Assembly: GCA_009767595.1 (NCBI GenBank)
Contig: VSDK01020686.1
Coordinates: 68,496 to 132,495, forward strand
Direction of reading: 5' to 3'
Source of the DNA: Symbiodinium kawagutii
Lineage: Eukaryota > Sar > Dinophyceae > Suessiales > Symbiodiniaceae
Length of the DNA: 64,000 nt
Translations under genes and position numbers: made by a program
Notes under the pieces: model-generated
The model's database searches: none
Told to the model about the DNA's origin: nothing
The model's input: the letters and a program-made list of their open reading frames with translations, nothing else
Shown: one piece after another, positions 24,701 to 37,500 of the stretch
How the letters are laid out: each line of letters begins with the position of its first letter
Position numbering within the stretch: the first letter of the stretch is position 1

Positions 24701-27700
24701 TTCACCAGTCTTCGAGCATCCGCCATGCAAGCGTTACAATGGAACAAAAAAGGAGCATCGGCCACCATCCAGTTTGGCCTTCTCTTAGAAGCGGGGGCTG
24801 ACCCAGGGTTCTATGTGTTTTGGGATTCCCTCCTCAAATTTCGCATGTTCACAGATCCCCACATTGCTTTTCCTTTGATGGACCAGTTGATCCAACAACC
24901 ACCCCACCACTACTTGCCTGGTCCTTGTGGTGTGTTGATGGCCAGGTTGCAACAAATGGTGTGGCAGTGGCAGGGGAATGGGTGGGTCCTTGACCATGAG
25001 GGGCTTCCATTGCACCTCCTTGACTGTCCGATCCAATGGTTGAGGTACAGGGCAGAACACGCTTGGAGTCTCTTTGTCGGAGCGAGTATGGCTGACCGGC
25101 AGGAATTTGCTGGCCTTCACAACGTAGACGTACACACATCCCGATGCGGCATCCCGGGACACACATATGAGGAACAAGGACTACTGAGGGTAATCATGAA
25201 TGGTACCTTTTGCACTCGAAACAAACAAGTTCACACCGGGAAAATCCACGATACGCTGTGCCCTTGGTGCGGGGAAGAAGATAGCATTGACCATAGACAC
25301 TGGCGATGTCCACACTTTGCTGACATCCGAGCCAACGTTCCGTCTCACATCATGGATATGATACAGGGGTCACCCGATTGTACCAGGTTGCATGGGTGGA
25401 GTGTTCATTCCAACGACGATGTGGCCTTCCGTCGAATGCTACTGACCATTGAGGATACCACAGCTGAATTCTATCCAGTTCCGATCCAAGAACCTGTTGT
25501 GCATTTGTTTACCGATGGGAGTTGCCTTTCCCCGACCACACCTTGCTTGAGACTGGCTACCTGGAGTGTAGTGATGGGTACATTGCATGACCAGAAGTTC
25601 CATCCAGTCAGTGCAGGGGGGGTGCCGGGGGGATACCAGACAGTACTCCGTGCTGAAGTCATTGCGGCCATTAGTGCATGTCGTTTTTCACTGGCCAAGG
25701 GCCATCCTTTTTGCTTATGGACAGACAACGAGACCGTCTTCAAGTTTGTCCGCCGAGCCTTGTTGTCACCAGAGCAGGCCATAGTGTTCCCAAGGAAACG
25801 TAAGGACCATGACCTCTGGAACAAACTCGGGTTTTTGTGTTATCAGTGCTTGCATAAACAGTTGCTGCATCACGTGTTCAAAGTGAGTTCTCACCAAATC
25901 ACCACAGCTGACACACCAGAAGTAGAACGATGGGCATTTGCGGGTAATGAACATGCAGATCGCTTAGCCATTCGTGCCCGTGACTTGCTGCCTCCTGGCG
26001 TGCTTCGATCGTGGGAAAGGTTTTCACGTAGCCATGCTGCTCGATGTGAACAAGCGCAATGGCTGCGTAAGGTCTTCATCGATGTTGGACAACGAGCAGT
26101 CGCAGCGAAGGTTTTGATACGACAACTGGATGGAGAGCAAATTCAACGTAGAGCTCCTGTTCCTCCCTCCGGTGTTGAAGAACCCGTTAGCTTTGCCAAT
26201 TGCCCCAGTGAACCAGACTTGAGCCTCCACCATCACATGGGAGAGTGCCATGAGCAATTTCACCGATGGATTCACGGGATCATAACAGCCACAGATGCGA
26301 GGCCAGCGTGGGTTTCGTCACACCAGTTGTTGGCCTTGTTTCAACACGACACAGGGTATTTGGGGGTCAGGTACGTTGCCGCCCGGAAGGGCTACCAGTT
26401 TTTACTTGCTCCCAGGGACAGTGACGAGTTTGGATTTGTGCGAATAGCGGCCTGGCTGATGGCGCTCGTGAAGTGTTGGGGTCGGCATTATGGTCTGGAT
26501 TGTCACACCAAGGATGTCATCCCTTTTGGAAGTTCTTTCAAGATCTGGACCCGCTGCATACACATCTGCATCTCACATCACACTTTGAACATGTTGGACA
26601 AAACGCTGTACGATCGAGGTTTGGTCCCGGTCACTCAGTTGACGAAGCAACTTGGCAACGCAGAGCCATTCTTCAGAAGTTGATCCAGCCGCGCTGCCGC
26701 CTTTTGTTTCACCAGAAGGTGACTTCTCAGCGGGCTGGAAAAGGAAAAGGGGTTTCGACCCACAGCCACATGGCAAGTTAATGGTCAAAAGTGTAAGGAA
26801 TCCAACCAACCATATTTTCTCATGTAAGTATCAATCAACTTTGTGACCTCCTGATTGGAGATTCAGCCATTCCAACACCCCCTGTCATGGTGGCAAAAGG
26901 ACAGGAGTCCACAAATCACATGTGGGTATGTGCCAAGCCATAGAGGTACCCCCAAGACTCCAATGGTTTCCATTCGAACATATTCGAACCAACTAACCAT
27001 TGGCCTTGGTGGTTTTAAACCACGGTGACCTGTCATAGCTTGGGTGACCAAGAAGTCTGGCTACACGCCGCTTCGCGCCCGCAACACGGCGGCTGGCGCA
27101 GCTGGTGCCTTGCGACCAGCACGGTCGTTGGTGTGATAGTCATCCAAGCAGATCACAGTCATCATGTCTCCGATGGCCGTGTGCCTTAGATCTGCGGCTG
27201 AGATGCCCTATGCCAGCTGGTGGTGCCCAGGGGTTGCCGAGATCCCAACTGAGATTTTTCCGCAGTTCCTGTTTGTTGATGGCCCTGATGAGTACTAGTG
27301 GTGGTTGATTGATGGTTTACAAGGCTTCTTGATGGTTGATGTTTCCGAAGTGGTGAATAAGATTGAATAAGTGGGTCATAGATGATTGATAACCAACTGG
27401 AGTGATTAATATATGATCAGTTGATGGCTTTGGAATGGCTCTTGCTTGATAATGACAGGCAATATCCAGCAACAAGTCAGGATGTACCAAGAAACAATAA
27501 TCTGTTTGCCTTTATCATCCCATGGACGACTTAAAGTTGATAGGAATCAAGGTCCTTACAACGGCTTATCCAGTGAGTGGATCTCAATCTGTCCTGCAAT
27601 CTGAAGGGCCCAGCACTGACAAGTCACAGAACTTGGAGCGTGCATCCGTTGCAAGCGTCGCAAGCAGCAAGTCACTATATACATGGAACTACGAACACAA

Positions 27701-30700
27701 CGGTTTACCCTCTGGCAACACAGCAAGGAAAATTGCCCGGCCCCAAACCATTTAGCACTGTTGGATGATCCAGCCAGCAGCTGCTATGTTCGAATACCCT
27801 TCCGGGAGCCACAAAATCTCTGTTACCAGTATTGTTATGGCGATTACATCTTTACAGATCTTCATGCTATGGGGATTGCAATCAGTGTAACCCTGTGCGC
27901 ACATCTTTACGATGGGGATTACCATCGGTGTAAGCCTACAAGGTGGGCCGCCAACCACTGAACTAAGTTTATAAGTGCCTTAACTGAGGTGATGACTCTA
28001 CCAGTTGGCTATGGGTCAAGACCCTGTGCCCCTGGTTCCCCATGATTCACCATTGTTTCCCTATTATTGTTGGTGATTGTCCCCTATTCTTGGTTGGTAA
28101 ATATTGACCCATAGCCAGGTTAACTACCAGTTCTAGGACTTGTAACTCAACTTACAACTGCCAGGGGCCCGGTCCCTTGCGCCGGTGTGCGCCACACCTG
28201 GCTACCAAGGCACCCAGGCTTCACCTCAGTGCCCAAAGCACCCAAGATGCGGCGCAAGAAGGTGGACCTCGACACCGCTGGGCTGCTGGATGGGTGGGGG
28301 TGGGGTGGGGTGGGGTGGGTGGGGTGGTTGGTGACTAACCAGCTATGTAAATCACTTGGCCAACCAACTCAAGGTGAAGAACTAGATGGTGCTTGGTGGT
28401 GGTGGTTGGTGCGAATTCGAATTGGAATGTGATCAACAAAAACTTGAGTAAACCAGCAAGAGGGTGGGCCTGATCGCGATCCATTGGTGGTTTGGTACAT
28501 CCATCCCGAGATTGGGAAACTCAGTTTCGTGACCGAATTTCGACATTCCTCCTCAAGCACCTGAATCTGCGGCCAAAGGACTTTCCGCATCCCGAATCTG
28601 CTGCGACGCCGACAATGACTGGAGCCTCCTGCAAACTGCTGGGGATCGCACTGGTTGCAAGTGGGGGTTCGGGCGCTCGGGCAATGGCTACGTCCAGATA
28701 TGGGAACCCCAAGTACCTGTTGGCTATATGGGGGTTTCTCCAAGCAGGGAATCCCAAAAATGGTGGGTCTTATTACTCATATAGATGATTGATACTCAAT
28801 GATTTAGTGGTCCCCTATTTTGAGAAACCACCACATCCTGGTACTTGGTAAAACCAGCGGGTTTACTAGATATTCACTATGGGTCAACCCTCAATTTCCT
28901 GATCTGACGATGCTTGTCATACCAAGCTTCAGCCATGGGTACCCCACTGGCAGGGTCTTGGAAGGGTTAAAGCCATGGGCTCAGTTCACTGTTCAAGCTG
29001 GCTCCCGCTGGGAGATGAACGCATCCCCACTGCTTGCAACTGGTAAGACTCGCCATGGTTCTACGGGCTAGTTCAGCTACCAGAAATAGGGTGCAACTAG
29101 CCAGGTGTACATACCAGGGAACTAACCCCAGCTGCACTTCCAAGTTATCCAGCGAGCTTGGCAACAAGGATTTCCCCCATAGTCATCAACATGGTGGTTA
29201 GGGTCAGGTCGAGCCCTGGCTGTTCATAGAATCCAACTGTTTGGATGGCTTGACTACTACCTTTTTTTTTCGATGGTTGGCTATCACCCACAGCCATATG
29301 CTTGGTATGTTCCCTATTATGATTAGTGATTATACACCTTTGTTGGTTGGTTGTGGTTGTTTGATATTGACCCGTAGTCGCATCTACTCAATCTGATCAA
29401 CAACTCGCTTCCTCCTGGAGGTCCACAAATATGTTTTGTTCAAGGGGCAGACTGCGTCTGTCACTCAGTCGTGCAACACTTGAAACAATCGGCAGTTGTT
29501 CGCTGGTTCAGCAATTGGGTCATGAAACCGGGCACCTGTGCAGTGAATTTTTCCTGATCACGTTGATCGGTGAAATTGTGGATCCAATGTTCCCTTTCAG
29601 GAATAGAAGTGACTCATCTTGAATATGGGTTTATACCCCATGTTGGGAAACACCACCACTTCCATTCCAGCTGGGAATGGTTGAAACCCTGGGTATTATC
29701 ACCCTAGCAGATCGAACTGTACTGATGTGACTGCTGTGAAGCCTCGTCAAGCAACTTAGATGTTCAGAGTTACTGGGATACTTGTATGAGCAGCTGGGAC
29801 TATAACCATGATTATAATTCCTATAGGGTAGCTTATAAATGCTTATAACCCCTGTAATCCATGGGAATTGTGACCACGTGCGAGCAGTGGGGGTGCACAT
29901 CCAAGTAGACCGGCGGTTACTGGGCGAAATTTCCCCAATCTCACTGTGAGAACCACTAAAAAACCTGAAAACACGTGCCACGTGTGTTGGCGCCTCCATC
30001 TTTGCCTTGGAGTCGAGGATGGGGTCCATGTCATCCTTCCACGCATGGGTCGGGTAGAGCTTGATGCCATCGACCTAGCGGCCATCGCAGGCATCCCTGA
30101 GGTTAGGCTGGTAGCTGCATCTATCGTCAGTTCCATACATGACGAGGGTTTTCGGCAATGAACATATTATGCATTGTGTGGAAACATGCATGGGTGAGAG
30201 AGTCCATCGCAAACCCGACAAGTACAGCTAGTTCACAATAAACTGATGAATTGTGTTCGAGAAATATCACTTCCAGTGTAGGTGCAACACGGCGAGCACC
30301 AATTTCGGCTGCGGGTAGGTTCTTGTTCAAGTTTTCGGGAATAGGAACATGTTTTAAGTCCTGGAACGGTCCACTAGCAGCCCCGCTGCTACTGGTAGGG
30401 CTTCATGAGCTTCTCGCATGAATTCTCAGTCCGGATCTTCCATGGGTTTGTGCCAAAATAGTGGTACCCCCAAACCCAGTGGTTTACTAGTAAAATGATC
30501 ATTTTTTGGTGGGGCCCATTGGTTACCCTATGGCTTGGCACCTACATCCAACTTCATCAATCAGGTCTACAGAAAACCCAGGGAGGGGGTGCCCCCAATT
30601 GGGGTCGATCCCACAGCTGAGCATTGGTCTAAAGGCCTAAAGGGGCTGGGGTCATCCCTTGATGACACTGAGTTGTTAAGGTTAGGCTTTGATGACGGTT

Positions 30701-33700
30701 GGTCAGCTCGTGACCACCCAGCCAAATCATCAACTGTTACAGTTGGGTGTTGGGTGAAGTAGTGCTCTTCATATATGATATGTGCATATGTATGATCTAG
30801 AATCATGTGCATGTGTTATACTAATATGTGTGTATTGATATATTTCAATATAAGTTGAGATTCGAATCGATTGCATACACATACACAGCCTCCACGCGGA
30901 ACCTCGACATAGGTACTTTTCCACCAACCACAGTGATTGCCAGACCCACAGTGACAAACCTCGTCTGCTTGCTATATATCCTCATATCAGTTGACTGTTG
31001 ATTGATTTTTGGCAGTGACTATGGATTGGCTCGGTCTTAAACTCACTCAAAGTGTTGCATAAATTGAGTGGTGCAGGACCCATGTGGGCGCAAGAACCCT
31101 ACTTGTACCCCTGGCAATAACATCTAAACACTTTGCCTCCTGGTTGCTAGTTTTGGTCATTCCAGAGATGAAAGTCGTGAAACCACATCTGATCAACGAT
31201 CATTGGTAGCCAGGCTGCTGAGACAACCAGCAGTCATCCCAAAAGGCATCGGTCGCAAAATTTATCCTCTTTCAGTCTTAGATTTCTTTCACTCAAGCTG
31301 AAGCTCCGGAGGGAGCAAATATTCATAAACGCCATCTGCATCTTCTCCAACGCTGCCTCGATCTTCAACCATACTCACGTACAACGAACCACCCTGAACA
31401 GTGACTGCGACCGGCCTCAGCCATCCTGGACATGTGACGACTTCAGTCCAAGCCTCGTCGCCTGGATGGAAAGCCCACACCTTCCATTGTCCATAATCGG
31501 CAACATAGATTTTTTCGTCGTCAGTGACGAAGAGGCCCAGCAGCTCCGCAAATTCTATGTTGGGTGCTTCACCCAGCACTACAGGTTCCACCTCTCCTGG
31601 CTTGATGCGTAGGATGCGGCCATAAGAACTGTCTAAAATGTAGACCACCTCTTTCTTGGTCACAAACAAGTCCAAAGCGTCGAACTGCAGGTCTTCCTGA
31701 AGATGCTCGGAAGAAATCAGAGGTTGAAGCGTGGCACCGACCACTCTCTCCACTGCTTCTCCGCCTAGAGTCAGAGCGTAAAGGCCTCCGTTTGGAGAGC
31801 AAAAAATCGATACCAAGCCATGACCACTGAGCACAACACTTGCATGCGCATTTTCAAATTTGAGCAGCCTATCAGTGTCCAAATCCAGAACAAAAAAGTC
31901 ACCACCTGGACACAAAGACACTGAGCTCCGCTCTGTAAAATAATTCTCTCCATCCACTTCGGTGTTCAATCCTGCAATCGCTTTACTCTCATCGTCTGCA
32001 GGCTTCCACTTGAAGGCAGTGCAGGAAAGGCCACAATAGTAGATGGCACCATTGTGGGAACACATGGAGAAGGCAGGGGGCAACACTTTGTGCGGAAATT
32101 GCGAGCTTGCACCCAGGTCTGGTGACCACTGCCGCAAACAACGCCTCTTTGGCCAAAAAGCATCTGGATATCTCGCTGCACTGTGCTTCCTCTGCGCCAG
32201 CAAAGCTTCAACGACTTCTCCCTGCACATCACGACCGTTCAGACCCATTGAGGCCGAAAGGCGTGCACACAGAGTCAAATTGCTTGATGACAGCGATTGG
32301 AAGTCAATATGTTGCAGCAGCACCCCGAGGAAAATGCCCCGGTCTTCGGATCTTTTAAACCAATTGAAGAGCCCTTTCAAAACCACCTCCTCCCGAGTTA
32401 CGTTCAAGTCTTGCCTTCGCAAGATCCGGCCCAGCTGGCTGGCGCTCAATTCCAAAAAATCAACGAATTCGATGCATGCCTCAAAGCCTCCAGCGACCTT
32501 CTCTTCGCACGCTGCTTTGAGTTCATGCAGATCCTGAATGTGAGGCAACATCTTCAGAGCCGTTGCCACGGGAGCAGCTTCCAAAGAGGCACGGAGCCCT
32601 GGGGCAAGCGCTGCTGAGACTTCTTGAAAGTTGAATGCATCTGCCACCTGCAATAGTTCGACTGCATCTTCCAGTTCTACCTCAGGCTCCCCCCCATAGA
32701 TGAATTCGAGCAGTGCAAGTACCACTGCATCGGAAGCAGCTATTTCTACTGGCTGTCCTTGTTGTACTTGATTTGCTTCGAGAAAAGGTCCAAGCAGCAT
32801 ATTTTTGAGATCCGCACTAGCCGCACACAAAACAGCTCTGTGCGCCCGATGCTCTGTGCCATTCCCGCTCTTCAGGACAAGATCGCAGAGCTGGCCTTCT
32901 TTCCAAAACGCCTGTAGGTTTCTTAGGATGCTCGCTTGATGTTGGGCTAAGTTTGAATGCTCAAGCTTCACGGCTGCCATGTTGCAAGACGGGCACCAAC
33001 CACTGATGGTCTTTGCCAGCAGTTTGTGGATGCCTACCGTTTATATCTGGTGAGCGGGGGTAGCAGCTCAAGTCTCATGAGGAAAAAATGTGTGGACACA
33101 AATATGTGCAAATACTGATCTATGTAGAATGTAATATTTAGGTATACATATACATATCATATACATGTGTGAATGGCACAATTGACAGCTTGATCTGACC
33201 TGACCCTACTTCACCAAGAGACTTCAGAAACTAAGAATGCAGCAGAAGTCTTGTTGTCAGTGCGTCGTCACAACTGAGCCCAGGTCATTCACTGAAATTT
33301 GCATCTTCCAATCTCCAGCCGTCCAAGAGGAAGTGTCTACAAATGCTGGTTTCTTCAAATAGGGGTACCCCTAAATCATCCAACTATAATCATTTCTAGT
33401 AACAAACCAACCGTTTTTTGGGTCCCCCATTTTGAGAAACAACCAAATGAGCTATGGTCAAAACTTGCCACATCAGGTATGATCATTCACCAACTGTCTA
33501 CCTCTGGAAACTAACCTGGAAGATAAATAAGCAGTTGCAGTAGGCAAGCCAGCCATAAATGGTCGATTTTCCACTTCTAGCTGAATTTGCCAAAGAGTAA
33601 ATTCATGAACAATTCTTGGTGGCTACTGTATATGGTAAGCATGTGTGAGAAGGATATTTCACCATAATCAGATCCCAAGACCATTATTGGTCGGTCCATG

Positions 33701-34545
33701 CTTAGTGTTGAACAAAGCATCACGAGTCTCCATCATTCGGTGCGTGTCATTGAATTCATGCAGCTCAGGTCTTTCATCACCGAACAAGCCAGACGGTACA
33801 CTGATTATGTTGCAATCCAACAGCATTGTGCGACCATGTTCAATATTTGGTGGTTTCTCAAGTCATAGTGGTACCCCTAAATCATCTTTTCTCAACCATT
33901 TACAGCAAAAAACCAACCATTTTTGGGCAGACTCAGACTGTCCGCAAAGCGTGCACCATTTCTGGGGGTTCCCCCTATGGCTTGAGAAGCATCCATTTAG
34001 GTTCAGATCCATTTCAGCTGTATTATCATGCTTTATCCAAGGTTGTCTCTACCACTTGGTGCTACAAACTCCAGATTTCTCCTGGGTTTCAGCATCCCCA
34101 GGCTGGTCAATGCTGGTCACTTGCTGCGGTTTCAACTGACCTGGTCTACGAACCCCTGAGGGAGAATCATCCCTGGCACCCAGTCAAAACAACCAACCCT
34201 GCCCTCAACCAACCCTTTGCCAACCCTCAACCAGGTTAGGTTTGTTGCTTATAATTATATTCCCTATTATGTGGGCCCTATTGATAACTACTATCTATTA
34301 ATTGGCTATGGCTTTAACCCCTATTAGTTGGTGTCTCCCCTATTATCGCTTATCATCCCCTTGTCAATAACCATTAACAACCATCTTTGACAAGGGTTAT
34401 TGACAAAGGCAATAAAAAAGGTTAAATACTGGTTGATGATTCCATTGTCATAATGATTGGTTAAGCATTTTTATCATCCCCTATGATAAACTGACCATCA
34501 TTATACTGGTACTGATGATTATAGTAAACTATTGACAACATCAAC

Positions 34546-34596
<51 letters not shown>

Positions 34597-37500
34597 TATA
34601 ATCCACTTTCAATGATCACTATTACCATTATCAACTCTTAATAATCAACCATTTGTAGTAAACTATTGATATCCAATATTAACCATCCATTTTTGGTGAC
34701 CACTATAAACGGCGGTCTTCCCTATAAACTGACCACAACTAATCATGAATCAACTGACCATTTTTGGTGCTTAACCCCTGGTTGATGATGGTTAACCCTT
34801 CACCTAGTAGTGTAATTAACCACTATTAACCACTATGAATCACTATAACCCCCCGAAAAAAGAATGTTTCACCACTATTCTCATGTTGAATCACTATATA
34901 TGAGCCCGGACCCCGGACTCCCACACCCNNNNNNNNNNNNNNNNNNNNNNNNNNNNNNNNNNNNNNNNNNNNNNNNNNNNNNNNNNNNNNNNNNNNNNNN
35001 NNNNNNNNNNNNNNNNNNNNNNNNNNNNNNNNNNNNNNNNNNNNNNNNNNNNNNNNNNNNNNNNNNNNNNNNNNNNNNNNNNNNNNNNNNNNNNNNNNNN
35101 NNNNNNNNNNNNNNNNNNNNNNNNNNNNNNNNNNNNNNNNNNNNNNNNNNNNNNNNNNNNNNNNNNNNNNNNNNNNNNNNNNNNNNNNNNNNNNNNNNNN
35201 NNNNNNNNNNNNNNNNNNNNNNNNNNNNNNNNNNNNNNNNNNNNNNNNNNNNNNNNNNNNNNNNNNNNNNNNNNNNNNNNNNNNNNNNNNNNNNNNNNNN
35301 NNNNNNNNNNNNNNNNNNNNNNNNNNNNNNNNNNNNNNNNNNNNNNNNNNNNNNNNNNNNNNNNNNNNNNNNNNNNNNNNNNNNNNNNNNNNNNNNNNNN
35401 NNNNNNNNNNNNNNNNNNNNNNNNNNNNNNNNNNNNNNNNNNNNNNNNNNNNNNNNNNNNNNNNNNNNNNNNNNNNNNNNNNNNNNNNNNNNNNNNNNNN
35501 NNNNNNNNNNNNNNNNNNNNNNNNNNNNNNNNNNNNNNNNNNNNNNNNNNNNNNNNNNNNNNNNNNNCCAACACAACCCCAAGGGCCCGGGGGGGGGGGG
35601 GGGGGCCCCATCCTTGGGGGGGGGGGGGGGGGGGTCTGGCGAGGCCTGGCACATATATTCACTACAATCATCACTATTAATGGTTGTTAAATCATGGTAA
35701 ACCGCTAGCCTTCACTAGTGGTTAATAGTTAACCCTTCTCACCAGTGAAGGTTAACCATTCACCACTACAAGGTGGGCCCCTGGCAGTTATAGTCGTTGG
35801 GTGCCCCTATAACTGGTAGAAATCACCCCAGTTCAGGTACGCAAATAAACCAACTAACCGTTCAGTGGTTGGGGGCCCGGTCCCTTGTAGTAATGGTGTC
35901 CTTAATCATTACATGGCAGTGGTCAAAACCCTTAGTCCCCCTGGTTCGCCTATCACTAACCATAGTTTCTTTTGTAGTTTTGTTGGTTAGTGATAGGGGA
36001 ACAGGGTTTTGACCCTCACTGTTATTGTAATAGATTTGGGGTAGTTTGCTTAGATCATTATTGATCATTCACCCTTCCTCTACAGATTTGGCTCTTAACC
36101 CCATCATTGGTTGGTGAACTGCTTGACCCAGCTCGCCATATAGCTGATATATCCCCTACTATTGTCGGTTATCATCCCCTACTATTAACCATTGACCAGC
36201 TTGTTACCCATCATTGATGGTTCATACAAGGTGGGCCCCCTAGTTATAAGTTGATTAATAAGCCATTTAACAAGCTAGTTATATCTACTAGAACTGGTAG
36301 TTACCCTAGTGAACTAAGCCAACTTAGCTAACGTTTAGGGGGCCCACCTTGTATTTGTTCCCGTATTATTAACCATTCTTTCCCCTATTATTGTTGGTCA
36401 TCAACCCCATCATTGATGGTTCATATGGCAGTGGGTCAAAACCCTTAGTCCCCCTGGTTCCCCAACATCATTAACCAGCTCGTTTTCCCTATATACTATA
36501 AGATGGTTGGCTATTATCCTAATTATTGGTTGGTTCATATTGACCCATAGCCATATAGTTGGTATATCCCCTACTATTGTTGGTTACCATCCCCTACTAT
36601 TAACCATTAACCAGCCATTATCAACCATTTATCTTATAAATCCACTAAATCACTTATTGGTTGGTTAATCAACCATCATTAACCAGCCATTAGTTGGTTG
36701 GTTCCGTGCTTGACCTGCAGAGCCAATCCTCCTGGTTTCACCCACCGCAGCTTCGCCTCGCGCAGCTTCTCCTCGGCCTCCGGGGACGGCCACACGAGGC
36801 CCGTGGGGACGCTCTCGCCGCCTGAGGCGACGCACGGGACGTCCCCCCGGGGGTCCCGGCAACGGATGGTGGTGGTGAACCTGGCGCTGGTGGATGGGTC
36901 GGTTAAGGCTTGGTGAAGGCTTGGGGTTCAGCTGGTTGGTTGAGATGGTTGAGCTGGTTGGTTGAGATGGTTGGTGGAGCTGGGTTTTTATCACAGTGTA
37001 CGGACCAAACGGACCTGGTCACTGTGAAAGACCAGGAGAATCGGATTGATGAGCTGGTTGAACATGATAAATTGTGGGTTTAGTTGGTGGTGCTTCACCA
37101 ATCGTGTAATACGGTGAAGGATGGCTACTACAGAGTGGTACCGTCTACTTCGCTAAGTTGGTGAACATAACCCGGGGAACTATATCTGGCTGGTGATTTC
37201 AACCCCTAGAAAAAACATTCGTCAACCAACCATTTGTCAATGATTACGTTTGGCAAAATAAAGATATTCAAAACCACCAGCCACATAGTTCTTAACCATC
37301 TCTTTGTTGCTTATCATTCCCGATTATTAACCATTAACCATGGTTAAACCCAATGGTTGACCACCAGTACCAGCCATTACTATAGCCATTACTTTTGTCA
37401 TATGGGTTAGAATAGGGGTACCCCCCAATCATCCTAGTCATTTATAGTAATAAACCCACCATAGCTTTTGGGTACCCCTATGGCTTGAGAAACTCCCAAA

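Larger units (their letters stand above)
16659..26748 (+). mobile_element. Full-length LINE-type retrotransposon carrying a cytosine DNA methyltransferase
   Basis: Bounded by a 14-bp target-site duplication and 10,090 bp long. It has a 65-nt 5' leader, ORF1 (methyltransferase, RNA-binding-like region, coiled coil), a 12-nt gap, ORF2 (endonuclease, reverse transcriptase, zinc knuckle, RNase H), a 65-nt structured 3' UTR and a GGAAAAGGAAAA tail. Both ORFs are uninterrupted, so the copy looks young. It inserted antisense to PRK, into a family C inverted-repeat element (left part from about 16,553, right part from 26,763). Methyltransferase-carrying retrotransposons are known from dinoflagellates (de Mendoza and colleagues, Nature Communications 2018). 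Confidence 0.95.
11672..27108 (-). other. PRK intron 7, 15.4 kb, carrying two nested genes
   Basis: The intron runs from the GC donor of exon 7 to the TCAG acceptor of exon 8. It contains, in transcript order, the plus-strand methyltransferase LINE (26,748-16,659), the minus-strand ankyrin gene (15,322-13,568), two family A elements, a family B element and a 12-bp minisatellite. Confidence 0.85.
30075..36756 (-). other. PRK intron 3, 6.7 kb
   Basis: Contains the BTB/BACK gene, family B elements (about 30,440-30,537, 33,350-33,443 and 33,849-33,990), an ATC microsatellite, the assembly gap, family C copies and a family D element. Confidence 0.75.

Noticed and set aside
34826..35700. Three long reading frames across the run of N
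   Set aside because: Their length comes from unknown bases; flanking sequence is poly-G and low quality.
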